Assembly: GCA_031472005.1 (NCBI GenBank)
Contig: PZJY01000005.1
Coordinates: 930,001 to 994,000, forward strand
From: Tetracladium setigerum
Taxonomy: Eukaryota; Ascomycota; Leotiomycetes; Helotiales
Direction of reading: 5' to 3'
Length of the DNA: 64,000 nucleotides
Numbering within the stretch: position 1 is the first letter of the stretch; every line of letters starts with the position of its first letter. Made by a program: the position numbers and the translations under genes. Positions 22,047 to 34,719 of this stretch are shown here, one piece after another. The notes beneath the pieces were generated by a model. It was not told the DNA's origin and made no database searches. It saw only the letters and a list, made by a program, of their open reading frames with translations.

Positions 22047-23968
22047 TCAGCGGTCTGATTCCTTGATTCCTGCACCTTTTCGTAAGATGTCCGCAAGACC
22101 AAGAATATACTCTCTGCCATCCTCAGTAAAGTTCTCTTCATTACGGAACAACCGCTCGAAACATGTTCGTCCTTTATATTGCAGCATAGGGTCAGCCCCT
22201 CTTGACATGAGTAGCTCCATTATTTCCCTTGTCTCGCTTGCGTATCGTGTAGTTCTTTCTTCCCTTGTAAATCCGTTGGTGTTTATAATTAATCTTCGGT
22301 TCGTTTCATGCCAATTCTCAATCCCGCATATAGACTGAAGTGACGTAAGCCCATTATCACCAGGACTGTTCACATCCAGTCCGAATTCTAAAAGAGTGTC
22401 CATGATGGCAATTTGAGTCCTTCTAGGACCTCCAGAAATGGCAAAATCACGACTTCTTCGACTTTGATACGGAGGACTGCGGAGAATAGCTAATCGCATG
22501 GCGCACCTCCACATCCCAATCACATAGTCGTAAAATAGCAGGTTCTTGTCAAGCAGGCTTTTCTTCCGAAGGACGACGCGTAGCATGCATTCCCATTGTC
22601 GAAAGGCTTCATTTTCATAATGTCGGTCGTATTTGAGTGCCAACTCGACAAACTCGTGGTTGGCTATAGCATTGTTGCTTAGCACAACGAGCTCTAATGT
22701 TCTGAAAAACTCGGGTACGCTGAGACATCCCACTCCCCACTTATCTAGTAACGTCTCGAACAATAGAGGTTTTCTAGACCCACGCCATGGGCAGTATGGG
22801 GATTCGTGTGAGAGGACAGGGTATTCTAATGTTGCTCCCTTCTCCAGAAGAAATTTGAGGCTTTCATACGGGCCGAGCGTTTGTTCATCCAGATCTGACG
22901 ATGCTCCGTTTCTGACAAGAAATTTGGGGCGTTCAAATGGAGGAACCGTTCGTTCCTCGAAAAAGACTTTGGAAAAGTCGCGCGGAGCGGGTACTTGTGC
23001 TTCCGTAGGCCAGGAAGTTATGGAATCTAGAAAGACCAACACTGGTGTAGGCGTAGAATAATTGCGCTTCTGACAACCAAGCATGAGAGTTCGCTTAAAT
23101 CGATGAGCTGTGCGATTGATATCAACACCGTGATCGAGGCACTTTGTCAGAAAGAAGGTCACACCAACTCTAGCCAGCAGTTTGGCAGCTGCGAAAATAG
23201 GAATATTCCATGGCGACAACGTGCTCGGGCAGCAATGATCCTTGCCGTTGATATCAGCTCCCCTATCTAGGAGTAATTTAAAAACATCCTTCGAGTTTGC
23301 TGAGATTGCAGCAGAAAGAGGACAGCAACGTTGGGTCCCGATAGCCTCTACGCGATTGGGATCCGCCCCGAGATCGAGCAACAGGCGTACAAGATCGACT
23401 GATTCCCCATTTCGAATAACTCTCGTCAGACACCAATCGAGCGCAGAGACTTGCCGAATCTGGGTGTATATTCCTAATTCGAAGAATGATCGAAGAATAC
23501 GTGAGTTTTTCTCCAGACAGACAAGTTTCAATAAGTGTGTGATTTGCCTCGAATCTACATCAGCTTCATCCAATCTGGCGCCGAGGCTCAAAAGAAACTT
23601 GAAAGTCTCGGTTGTTGTCGTTTGACTGCTAGATAGAGGGTGAGCACCTTGACAGGACTGGACGTCCATATTCTCTTGGCGGTGTTAGAAGTGCAGTCTC
23701 TCTCCCATGACATTAGAGTCCGTGGTATCTCAACTGCGGTGACCGAGGCGCCGTAGGACACAGCTCGTTCAATCGTTCCATGGACACCGTTCAAGCATGC
23801 CCAGCGCATCGCTTTTTCGTTGAGAAGCTTCTGGCCGTGCAAGACGCGCTCAAAATGCCGTTGAAGAGAAGTGTTGCATCTCATCAGCTTTGTCATGTCG
23901 AAAATGTCGAGATGCTCGAGGATTTGGTCGAGGAGCTCGTTGGAGAGGGACTCGAGCGGTGTGGACAT
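22047..23968 (-). CDS. F-box and ankyrin-repeat protein, one-base frame break
   Basis: The N-terminus has an F-box (LSNELLDQILEHLDIFDMTK with LMRCNTSLQRHF), which would contact Skp1 in an SCF ubiquitin ligase. It is followed by degenerate ankyrin repeats, for example KFLLSLGARLDEADVDSRQI, LLLDLGADPNRVEAIG, LLLDRGADINGKD, LLEKGATLEYPV and ELLMSRGADPM. These probably bind a substrate; none can be named. The first frame (23968 to about 23612) runs VLTLYLAVKRQQ and the second picks up ETFKFLLSLGA; one more base at the GG 23610-23611 unites them into 640 aa. Such genes form large fast-evolving families in filamentous fungi, so true decay is possible here. Confidence 0.75.
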
Positions 23969-24475
23969 TTTGATAGAGGCTCAGACCTTCATGAGACTAT
24001 CATTCAATGAGAAAATGTGGTGTTGGTGAGCGAGGGAGAAGAGAATCGTGGTGTTGTAGATGGCAGAAGAGGAGGGAGGGAAGCGAAAATGGCAATTGGA
24101 GGCAAGATGACTTCAAGACAATCCATGAAAGGTGAAGAAGAAGAAGAGAAGGTCAATAAATGACGGTATATGTCGTTTCAATGTGAGCTGTTTTATGACG
24201 CTGTTTCGACTTACTCTCTTTACATGGAATACTTTGATTCTGCTTCGATTTGCCTTGTTGACTCAAGCCTTTCAACCGCGATTTTCACCTCGTCGGAAGA
24301 TGAGTAATTCGGCCTGGGAAATGAGCAGCAGTAGACTGCTCAATTTCATCTGGAGACTCATACACTCCACCCGATGGAGATTTACAAATACCTACCTCGG
24401 TGCTTATATCTAGCTCTGTTTATTTCGCATCACTATTTCCAGAGGAATTAATTATATATTTCAGATCCCCAAGCC

Positions 24476-24482
24476 CACGTGG
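24476..24482 (+). promoter_or_regulatory. CACGTGG box upstream of the histidine acid phosphatase
   Basis: About 395 bp before the start at 24874. It matches the CACGTG(G/T) core bound by PHO4/NUC-1. A 7-mer of this kind is expected several times in 64 kb by chance. Confidence 0.35.
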
Positions 24483-24567
24483 CTGTCAGCGGAGACTTCC
24501 CCTTAGCGTCCCCACGGGTTCACGGTGATCTTCAGGGGTCGTCAGCCACTGGCTTTCCTCGCTTCAG

Positions 24568-24574
24568 CACGTGG
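24568..24574 (+). promoter_or_regulatory. Second CACGTGG box upstream of the histidine acid phosphatase
   Basis: About 300 bp before the start and 92 bp after the first box, in the same orientation. Two identical oriented copies raise the likelihood of function. Confidence 0.4.
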
Positions 24575-24873
24575 AATGCTAAAATCAATCTCAACTCTCG
24601 AAGATGTAAATATCCTCACCATAACCCAGAACCATGAACGACCAAACGTCTGTACCAGCTCACCGGTAGCTTTCATTGCCCAAATTGATCTCGCATCCCA
24701 CCTTTGGACCGGATATCTTGAGGAGCCCTGTAAGCTCCCGAGGGGCATAAATATGGATGGCCTCCCCAATCTTCGGATGGCTTCTTCTCACCAGGCGCAC
24801 TTGGATCTCGTGTTCAATTCCAGTAGTTACGGTCCTTCTGTGGTATAACTTTATCGTCACCGATTATTTGGCC

Positions 24874-26655
24874 ATGCGTTCTTCCTCGTCCCTGTTCTTC
24901 GCTGCTGTCACAGCTACTCTCGCTGGACATGGCAAAGCAGCGGACATCGACCTGGAATGGTACAAGCCCAATGCCACGGCGATCAACAATTTAGACGAGG
25001 TAATTCAGGGTGACGGAGTATGGGGTTATATCTACAATTCCTCCTTCACTCCGGATTCCAAGTATGGCATTTACAATTGGTGCAATATGCCTCATGTCCG
25101 AAAGACGGAGTACAAGAAAGCTCCCGCTGGATTCAAACTTCAGTATGTGGAGTTGGTGAGCATAGTCCTCTTCGAATCTTGGACCAATAAATTAATTAAG
25201 TTCACAGATTCAACGTCATCACAAAAGAACAGTATACGCTTCAAATGCTTTCCCCGTTGAAGCTTACGGTTGGGACTGTGCAGACCAGGGACTCTTCTTC
25301 TATGGTAAACCTTTCCCAGGCAAGGAATCCGCACATGGTTTCTGGAAGGGATATCTCTCACCCATCAATCCGTTCAAGCAATCTGGGTTCCAGGGAACCT
25401 GTCAATTCCCACAAATTACCGCCGAGGGTTTGGATGATTCCTGGCAGCACGGGAAGGATTTGTATGAGGTTTATCATGACCTTCTGGGATTCCTACCAGA
25501 TAATGCTGGTGAGAAGGTTAGTTTCAGGGTGACCAACAATCAGATAACGAGTCAGGTCGCTGGGATGTTGGTCAATGGAATGCTGGGAACGGAATCTGAT
25601 TTCCCCTTCAATATCCAAGTAAGCTATGAACTCATCAGCGTGCTTTCCAGGCTAATGAATTCCAGCCGAGTGGTATCGACTCGTTGGAGCCTCAGTACAG
25701 CTGCCCAACAGGCTCCAATCTTTTCAACAGCATCAAATCTGGAAATGGCTGGACTTCTCATCTAAACGCCGCTAAACCCCTCTATTCTATTCTGGACAAC
25801 ATCTCTGGTGTTCCCACTAACGACAACGGATTCCACATGTCTTTCGACCACTATTATGACAACCTTTCCGCTCGACAATGCCATGCAAAACCCTTTCCAT
25901 GTAAGATCGTCAACGGCGCCAACTCCACGACTTGCATCACCCAGGAAATAGCAGATGACGTCTATCGCCTCGGCCACTACGAATACTCTTACATCTATCG
26001 CGATGACTCCCGCAGTCTAGCAGCCAGCGTTGCCACATTCGGTGTTTGGATCGCCGAACTCACAGCCAACATCCGCGCTTTCATCGATGGAAAGAGCGAC
26101 ATAATCTACAGACACAATATTGCACATGATGGGTCCATGTCCCGTCTTCTCTCCATCTTGCAGCTCGATACAATGGTCTGGCCGGGAATGGGTTCAGAGG
26201 TTGTATTCGAAGTATATAAGAAAGAAGCCACCATCCCTCTGCCCACACCCACGGCGACAATCATCGCCCCAAATTGCAATAGAGATAACTGTCTCCGACA
26301 ATTTATCCAGCAATCTTCGGCGGTTTCTTCATTCTGTGCTACTTACACTGCGGCGGTTACCACCACGGCAACAGAAGCGCTGCCAACTTTCGTTTCGCAA
26401 TGCGCTGGTTTGCCCTCGAGGGTTTCGTCAGCCTGCTCTTGTGTTGTAACACCAACTCCTGTATCGACTTCAACTCCAGAGCCAGTGGGAGGAAGTGGGT
26501 ATTTCATTCGGGTGTTGTGGAAGGGACAGGCTATGAGGAGTTCAAATCCTAGTTTGGGTTTGATGGATATGTTGCCGTTGGAGACCTTGTTAGGATATTT
26601 TGACGGCTTGATTGGCAAGGAGGGGAGTGCTATCAAAGGAAAATGTGGTGTGTGA
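24874..26655 (+). CDS. Secreted histidine acid phosphatase (phytase-like clan) with inserted Cys-rich segment
   Basis: Exons 24874-25155, 25208-25618 and 25666-26655, 560 aa. A signal peptide is visible (MRSSSSLFFAAVTATLAGHG). The catalytic N-terminal motif is IQRHHKRTVYASNAFP, an R-H-x-x-R version of the usual RHGxR; the proton-donor region is IAHDGSMSRLLSIL with the HD pair. Downstream, WPGMGSEVVFEVYKK should continue directly into GGSGYFIRVLWKGQAMRSSN and LPLETLLGYFDGL. Instead about 75 residues intervene: a Pro/Thr linker, then CNRDNCLRQF, SFCATYTAAVTTTATEALP, FVSQCAGLPSRVSSACSC, and a second Pro/Thr linker. This six-Cys block is a common fungal extracellular module. Predicted role: releasing phosphate from organic esters outside the cell; the substrate is unknown. 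ATG 24874 fits the signal peptide. Confidence 0.85.
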
Positions 26656-28023
26656 TTCGTATGTAGTTGGGAATAGAAACTAGTTACCGCAACTATGCTA
26701 TTATTGAAGCCGTAAGGTGAAGAAATGTAAGGTTGTTGAGACGTAATATACTGTTCGAGTGAGGTCTGAATATGGCGGGAGGGGCCGCGTTGCGGAGCGG
26801 CCAAGGAATCGCGACTCAAGGCAACTCCACTGACCTCCTGCATCGCTCTCCTCGTCAATCGCAATCCAAACTAGCAAGTATATCGCAATCCATCCTAGTT
26901 AAGGTACCTACTACATATTTTAATTTGCCAATAATGAACAGAACAATCCTATCACGATTCTTCTGAGCCCTGTGCCTGCGCAAAAGGGTCACTCGTATCA
27001 ATATTTCTACTGCGAACCACCACAGTTAATTGAGATGGCCAGTGCCTGTGACAAGCTTCATAAGCGTTTCTTGACATTTGAAAAGCAAATATCACCGATG
27101 TTTGGGGTTCGGATGTGTTCGCATTATTCTCATCGAAGAGTTCATCCGGATTTCTTTCCAGGAACGCACGAGACGACGCGTGTTTGAAATTGAATGGAAT
27201 CATTGGAGCTTTTAGTCCGTCGATCTTAGAACTCGGTTTAATTCCCACTTTTCCTAAGCACGACATTCAAGTGAATGGTTGATGAGAGTTGGGTTATGGC
27301 GTTCCAAGGTCGTGTTCTGATGCCATCTCTGCATCTCTGCATCTCTGCACCCCATTTTTGCTTTAATACTTCAAAAGACTGCGACTTAAAATGTTGAACA
27401 TCTCCGCGCGATTCCCTTGGAGCACCCGGAGGTAGTGTTATCTAACTCCGTATGTGTTTTTATGGCCGTTTGTCTCTTTCATTGAATGAAGTTTTTTGTC
27501 GTGCTTTCTTTCGAAGTTGCGTGAGAAAGCTTAACATCGTCAAGTTGCCAACGCCAAGATGATGTCAGTATGTCAACTTTCATGACAATGCCATTCTTCC
27601 AGTCTGAGAAACTGAGATATTATTTTGCTATGGGCTTGATAGTTCTCAAAGTCAAAAATGGCAATCGTGGCTGGATATGTGTTTGAACTACTGTTGTTTT
27701 GTGTTGTGTACTGGTTAAAGACTTACATATCTCCAAGTCATCTTGTCGGCAATGGAATCTTTCTTCTTGGTACATGGAAACAGAGATCCCAAGGACTCGA
27801 TCCCTAAAATGCTTTCGGAACTGATCAGCGTAGCACCAGGGTAAGACCTTGGCTGCTGGGCAAATCAGTCGCCATCGGCATTGCTACCGTTCCATCAGAC
27901 GACTGAGATGGGTAATCACTTTCTATAAATGGTTCGTTGCTTGCTGATTTCCACGAATTCATGACATGAGTACCTGCAAACCCCATTGAGAATCTCACGG
28001 TGTTCTTCGAATAGACAATCAAA
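26656..28023. other. Intergenic, no supported gene
   Basis: 1.37 kb with only short ORFs. A 104-codon minus-strand ORF (26952-27266) has no recognisable motif and no visible splice partners. Confidence 0.45.
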
Positions 28024-30680
28024 ATGTCTGAGAAACAACCAGTTGTGAAAGACTCCTCTGCCGGGTTTGCAACACCTTCCGACAATGATAGTCTGAACTC
28101 GAAAAAGGGGAGCAACTCAAAGGTTCCTGTCAGCAATGGGACTCCTTCTGAACTCCCGCCTTTGGCAGCACGAGATAACCAGCGAATGGAGAGCACTCTC
28201 GGAGATGCTGTATTACGACTCCTCAGAATTCGGAAAAAAGGCCCCAAAAATGACGGATATGATCTAGATGCTGTGAGTATGAATCCAACACACAAATTAT
28301 CGATGGCTGATCGGTCTTCAAAGATTGCTACCCAAGAAAGCATATGGGATTCTGAAAATGTAGAAGCATACAAAGAACTTTATATTCATCCGAAATGGGA
28401 GAACAAACCTGCTTTTGACCCAAAGTTTCGGTGGACATGGAGGGAAGAGAATGCAGTAAGGAGAAAAGTTGACTGGAAGATCATGGTATGACCTAAAACG
28501 TGCATAAAAGAATATTTGGTTGACTCTCTAGGTCTGGGTTTGTGCCATGTTTGCCGCTTTAAACATTGATCGAGGCAATATTTCCAATGCTACCTCGGAC
28601 AACATGCTCGATGACCTTGGCCTCACTCGAGGTGATTTTGTATGTTGCTCACCCATGGACTTTTCCCCATGGAAGTTCTCGATTGTTAACAATATCTAGA
28701 ACCTGGGTCAAACACTCTTCCGAATTGGCTTTCTTGTTGCTGAATTACCGTCCCAATTAATCTCCAAACGGTCAGTTGCAACGTCTCAGCATTACTCCAG
28801 TGACTGAATTTCTTCAGTATCGGCCCAGATCTCTGGATCCCAATCCAGATTTGTATTTTCAGCTTTCTTTCCGCCATGCAGTTTTTCCTAAAAGGGCGAG
28901 CTTCTTTCCTTCTTTTCAGATATCTCATGTATGTCCAATCCCCACTGTCGAAAAGGCCTTTACTCACCCATTAGTGCCACTTTCCAAGGAGGTTTCATCC
29001 CGTAAGTCATCGTCCCTCCAGAGCCCCAGGCGCCCAAAAGTTTAATACTGACACAAATGTAGTGACACTATTCTTTACCTGAGCTACTGGTATACTGGTC
29101 CGGCCGTAGGTCCCTATTCAGCCGTAGTATCTCTTTCCATGCCTTACTAAATCATAACAGCTTCCGATTAGACTGGCGTGGTTCTGGATGTCATCACAAC
29201 TAGGTGAGCGGGGTTGACTCTAAACATAAATTGTTCATAATACTTACAGTGACCAGTGGATATTGGTGTTGGTTTTGCTGCAGTTGGACTTTTGTCCATG
29301 CGTGGTATTTTAGGATATGAAGGCTGGCGTTGGATGTTTCTCATCGAGTAAGTTATCTCCATTTTTCTTGTAAATCAATTACTGACTTTGACAGGGGATC
29401 TTTTACCTGTAAGAAAAGTCTTTCATTCTGTTTTAGGCAATACTAACGCTACCGAAGTCCTTGTCGGCCTTGCTTCCTTCTTCCTCATGCCTCAATCTCC
29501 GGCTAGAACCAAGAGCCGCTGGAATCCCAAGGGATATTTCACCGACAACGAAGTGAAGATTATTGTGAACTCTGGTAAGCTATACAAACTCCCGAGGGCC
29601 TGTTATTATCAATTCTAATGAAACAAACAGTCATTCGGGATGATCCCCAAAAGGCAGGAATGCACAACAGACAAGGTCTGAAAATCAGTCAAATCTGGAA
29701 GTGCGCAAAGGACTACGACATGTGGCCACTATTTGCATTGGGTCTACTATTTGGTCTACCCAGATACCCTGTTGGTCAATATCTCAGTCTTGCCTTCAGA
29801 GGACTTGGCTTCAACGTCATCGAGACCAATCTTCTTTCGATTCCCAACATTGCTGGTGGATGTATCACCATGCTTCTGATCACTGCCTTCAGTGAATTAG
29901 TGGGCAATCGAAGCTTTGTAGCAATGGCAGAAGATGCTTGGCTGTTGCCAAACTTCGTTGCCTTGATCGCAGTGCCGGATCCGATTAGTCCTTGGTCGTA
30001 CTTTGCAATCTCGACCGTGTTACTGTCAAATCCTTAGTAAGCTTGAATTCCTCAGTACCATCTCGAGAACAAATGAATACTGATACTCAATTCAGCACTC
30101 ACCCAATCCAAGTTGCATGGGTAAGCAGAAACTCAGGATCCGTTCAGAACAGAACGGTTTCTGCCTCGTAAGTCAAGCCTCGACCTTCTACTGCTGGCAA
30201 TCATTTTCCTAATATCCCCGCAGTCTCTACAACATGGCCGTTCAAGTCAGTGGTATCATCGGAGCAAACAGTAAACCACCCCCCACCCCATCCTCAAATC
30301 TTTCCACTAACCCCCACATTAGTCTACCAACCCGGCGATGCTCCACGATACTTCAAAGCCAACAAAGGTATCCTCGTCATCTGCTTCTGGATGTGTGTAA
30401 GTAACTCCCTGATTATTCTACAATCCAAACGAACAACAGCTAACCTCAAACAAACTTGGATTTTATAGTTCATACAATATCCCGGCACATACTTTTATTT
30501 CAAATGGAGGAATAGTTCGAAATCTAAGAAATGGGATGCTTTGACTCCGGAGGAACAGGATACGTATAGAAAGACTACTACGGATGAGGGAATAAACGGT
30601 AAGTACTCCTGCATTGATAGGATGGAGGTTTTTGGCTGACTTTTTGTGTAGACTTGACTTCCGCTTTGCTACATAGGTAG
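28024..30680 (+). CDS. MFS anion:cation symporter, allantoate permease (DAL5) family; 16 exons
   Basis: Exons 28024-28485, 28532-28639, 28700-28770, 28818-28928, 28975-29001, 29063-29105, 29161-29203, 29257-29347, 29395-29408 (14 nt), 29458-29574, 29631-30036, 30096-30167, 30224-30270, 30323-30396, 30469-30598 and 30652-30680; in frame to about 614 aa. It probably imports a small organic anion such as allantoate, nicotinate or a vitamin-like acid; the substrate cannot be read. Seen: VWVCAMFAALNIDRGNISNA, then FRIGFLVAELPSQLISKR, IATFQGGFIPDTILYLSYWY, RGILGYEGWRWMFLIEGSFT, VSRNSGSVQNRTVSASLYNM and QYPGTYFYFKWRN. The N-terminus has about 150 cytosolic residues, longer than usual. The family ends in LDFRFA; here that motif is one frame off in the last exon (stop TAG 30674-30676), and one extra G at 30598-30599 would restore it. 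An intron carries a perfect TACTAAC (29440-29446). Confidence 0.9.
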
Positions 30681-31867
30681 AATAACTTTTGGGGTTGTTT
30701 GAGGGGATGACAACTACGGAGGTGGGAAGTTTGTATGAGGAAGATCAAGGTGTATCACAAAAATTGCGCATGTCAAACCGTAGGCTTGCCATCCCTTCAA
30801 TTTGGCTGCGTAACTACCTAGATTCTATATTACATTACAACAGCTGTAATCAACCGAAATATCCATAGCCAAAATCAACTGGCCCATACAAAGGGTCGTG
30901 ATTTCGAACACAGCTGGATCATCAAGACCTTATACTGGGGGAATTTCCATCCGTTCTTACACCCTACCGCTTCTGCAGTAGATTTTTCACTCAATACAAG
31001 CATCGTGAATACGAGGTGATATCCTTCCGTGTCCGAACCATTGCAGGTCGCTTACTACTGTACGGGAGCAAGTATGAGGCGCCCAGATCTTGGCGCGTTG
31101 GTAGTAGGTGTCGCTGCCGGTTTGATGATCTCTTTTGTGCAACGCAGTAGTCTTGGTGGTATAGAGTGTTTGGATACTCGTAATAATGAGAAGATCTGTC
31201 AAGATCTTTGTCGATATTTTTGGTTGTTGCTTGGTTTGATGGGTGTTATGAGCCTCAACGACATGCCCTTGTATCTTGAGAGCTCGCGAGATAATATACT
31301 CCCACCCACTACAAGTTTTTTTGAACTGTTCTTGCTTTCTTTTCTTGCTATCAGTCAGAAAATTATTAATGCTTGAGTGCCCGAATTGTAAGCTCTTTCG
31401 TCTGTCAGCAGCTACTTGGCTCTGTTGTCAGGCGCCACCCTCGGTATGTTCATTTTCATGCGTGCTTTTCAGTCATGTAGACGTGCCCCTTCATCCCCAA
31501 TCTCAGAATTTATTTGCTGCTGTATTGTGATATCATATCTTCTATTGTTTAGTCTCATTTCAATTTTTCTCCCATTCATTTATCACTAATCGGCATCGCC
31601 GTCATAAACATCGTACCGTATTCTCCCAAAACCTGAGGCTGAAAGCAGAAAGTGCTTGGCGTCCACGCAACTCTCCGCGTGGCACCTCCTCCATCCAAAA
31701 ACACCAAAGTACTTCTACAAATCCTGACCACATCCTCCCACAGAAGTACTCGCAGGCCCCAGATATTCCATGATCGGCTCTATCAATCTATAGGAATTCT
31801 TGCAAACATTTCTCCCCCAACTAGGTCATCTCCCTCCTCCACCAGGACCCCAAACCCCACCATCAAA
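30681..31867. other. Intergenic, no supported gene
   Basis: A 115-codon plus-strand ORF (31029-31376) with a hydrophobic stretch lacks homology that I recognise. The last 200 bp are the C-rich leader of the oxidoreductase. Confidence 0.4.
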
Positions 31868-33091
31868 ATGTCCCCCCGGATTCCCACCACCATGCACGCC
31901 TGGACACACACCTCCAAAGGCGCACCCTCCCAAGTCCTCCATCTCGTTTCCAACACACCCGTCCGTCACCCCAAAAAAGCAAACGAACTCCTCATCAAAA
32001 TCTCTCACTCAGCACTCAATCCCGGCGCCTCAATCATGATGCATTTCGTCCCCTTCTTCCTCCGACATTCTCCCGCTGTCCCAGAAATGGATTTTGCTGG
32101 TACTGTTGTTGAGATCGGTCCTCCGGCGTCAAATCCAGAGGAGACTGATGCTTTACTTGGTGGTGGTGGTGCTGGTGCATCGGAAGGAGAGTTTAAGATT
32201 GGTGATGAGGTTTTTGGTTCTATTGAAGTGCCTCAGCACATCGGTGGTGGACATGGAACTTTAGCTGAGTATGTCGTTGTGCAAGCCGAGCATTGTGTGA
32301 AGAAACCTACGAATGCAAAGTTGGAAGAGGTAGCCGGGTTGGGCGTTGCGGGATCTACGGCTTTGGTACTGATTGAGGGAGCGGATCTGAAATCTGGCGA
32401 TAGAGTGTTGATCAACGCGGCGAGTGGAGGAATTGGGAGTTTAGTTGTGCAAATTGCGAAGGAGAAGGTGGGAAAACGAGGTGTGGTTGTTGGGGTCTGT
32501 TCTGGAAGGAACAAGGCAATGGTCGAGGCATTGGGATGTGATGTTGTGAGTTTCAATCGTTTTATGTGTTTTTTGGGGTGATATACTAATTATTATGTTA
32601 TCTAGGTGGAAGATTACACCCTTTATCCTCCAGGTTCAAACTGGCTTGGGGAGAAGTACAACGGCCAGAAATTTGACGTCGTAATAGACTGCTATGGCAT
32701 TCAATCATTCTGGACGCACTCACCATCCTATTTAGTACCCAAGGGTCTTTTTGTAACTGTCGGTATTGCATTCCAAGAGTACACCATTTCAAGCATGTTT
32801 TACGCCTGCTGGCTTATGATGCTGAAGAATCCCCTGACGCCGATTTGGATGGGCGGGGTACCGAGAACCTATTTGTCGGTTATGGGAGTCGTGAACGAGG
32901 AGAGAATGAAGGAATTGGGAAGATTGGTGCAAGAGGGAACGCTGAAAGGTGTCATTGGAGATAAGATCTGGGAGATGGAGGATGCGAAGAAGGCTTATGC
33001 GGTTTTGCTGAAGAGGAGGGCGAGGGAAAGATTATTGTCAAAGTTGGAAGAGATTGAAACAGATAACATGCGACCTCAGAGATGGTTGTGA
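31868..33091 (+). CDS. Medium-chain dehydrogenase/reductase, zinc-independent quinone oxidoreductase type
   Basis: Exons 31868-32545 and 32606-33091, 387 aa. Seen: the GroES-like part with MHAWTHTSKGAPSQVLHL, ISHSALNPGASI, FAGTVVEIG, FKIGDEVFGSI and GTLAEYVVVQAEHCVKKP; the cofactor-binding part with GVAGSTAL and INAASGGIGSLVVQIAKEK, an A-x-x-GG-x-G dinucleotide motif; and YNGQKFDVVIDCYGI. The zinc ligands of alcohol dehydrogenases are absent, so an NAD(P)H-dependent reduction of a quinone or enone is expected. ATG 31868 (AAAATG) was preferred over an in-frame upstream ATG at 31652 because homology starts here; the longer form would add a mitochondrial-like Ser/Arg-rich leader. Confidence 0.82.
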
Positions 33092-34719
33092 GTGGGGCGC
33101 TTTCTATTATTTGTTCATTTTTAACCTTCTTTTTCCTGGGCACTTCATCATTCTGTGGGGCATACTGAAGCGTTTTGATCGAAAATATGTAAATTAATTC
33201 CATACATAGTTCATTAGTTCACAATCAACTATCCCTTCTCCAAGATATGTGAGTAGGTACACCTCGTGAGGCAGATTCTCAACGATGGCTGAATATCCTG
33301 GACCAAGTAGAAATAAACGAGAAAAAATTGCACATGAACAAAAATATCATAACCAGATTAAAAAATGAGCGCGTCTGTGGGGGCGAAACATCCCGAAGTT
33401 CTTGGTTGAAAAAAGGCAGTAATAACACGCTGCCGAGCTAGTAGGAAGAAACAACAAATAACATTTAAGAACCACCAAGGAGATTTGGTTCAACGCCACG
33501 GGGTTAGACACGGAAATACAGTCGAGCAAGGACTATCTTTCACAATAGAGACTATAGCTTTTGGCAATAGTGGAATAAACTTCTGCGTAAGTACCAAGCG
33601 CCAGCAGGAACTAGTATTTTTCGCATCTCTGTATCGTGACATCATGTTGAACAACGCACTTTAGTCGGATAGCTGTTCTAAGTCTCTGCTAGTATGTCGA
33701 CAACTTCCTTTAGAGTTTTCATTTTAGAACAAGATTTGATAGGTTCTGTAATGTCGCTTTTCAACAACCTCGTGCTAACCTTACCGGATTCGGAGCAAAG
33801 TACACATCCGACACCCACATCACTCCCCAACTCTCTTTCCAAGGGAATTATCACTGATCGGAAAGGTAAATACCCTGCTACATTCATACTAAGACGAACA
33901 TGTGTTCAATTCTACCCTTCGTCGCTGCCTTGTCTAGTCCGGAGAATCTCGTTCTCCCATGCACATTTTTCCAAATATACCTTGTAAAATCAGGTCAACT
34001 TATAATGTCAGACTAGATTCCCTTGGCCTGTGCTTAACTAGGAAGGTGTAATGCAATCTCTCTACTAAATCTGGTGTTTACTGTAATGTAAAGTATATAG
34101 AGGTATTGGAAGCTTTTGAGTTCTTCACTATACTACGAACTCTATCAGTGACTTCTTGGAACAGTCGTTTGAACATCCGGGCTTCTTTCACCTCCTGTCC
34201 CATACGGAACCCACTAGGGCTATGGTAAAGTTTTCATAGCGTGATTTTCTTAAATGAGTCCTATTTATACCCAGCCATCCCCGCTTCCCACCTTTTTTCT
34301 CCTTCTTCCTCATCCACACAAAAGAGTTTGCCACCGAACACCTCATGTCAACCTCAAAACTTACATCAACAACCAAAATCAAACACAAACCATCACACAT
34401 TATCCTCAAACCAACAAATCGAACACATCTTCCTCGCAAGTAAGTCTTTCTCACCACAGTCACAGAATTCCAAGTAAATTCCCCTGTCCCTTCTAACACT
34501 CTTCTTGCAGTCGATCCAGACAAACCTCAATATCTCCCAACTTGGCAAACCCAACCCAACTTCGTCATTCATAAGTATAGCCACAACATCATGTCCGCAT
34601 CAATCTATTCCCCTCAAACTGACTCAGTATGTATTCCTTGTCGGAACCTGTGAGTTATTATATCACTAATAGTTTGAGATTTGCTGCATTCAGCTACCAG
34701 GCCTTCTCTTTTGGACAAC
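33092..34719. other. Intergenic plus probable spliced 5' leader of the Gfd2-like gene
   Basis: No coding ORF with support. The stretch 34240-34700 resembles a fungal leader (C/A-rich) and contains candidate introns, for example 34440-34510 with GTAAGT and TTGCAG ends. Confidence 0.4.

Larger units (their letters stand above)
23969..24873. other. Intergenic; upstream region of the histidine acid phosphatase
   Basis: No supported ORF. It carries two CACGTGG boxes (listed separately) in its right half. Confidence 0.5.

Noticed and set aside
26952..27266. 104-codon minus-strand ORF
   Set aside because: No recognisable motif, no splice partners, and isolated in intergenic sequence.
31029..31376. 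115-codon ORF with a hydrophobic stretch
   Set aside because: No family resemblance, and the flanks look like ordinary intergenic DNA.
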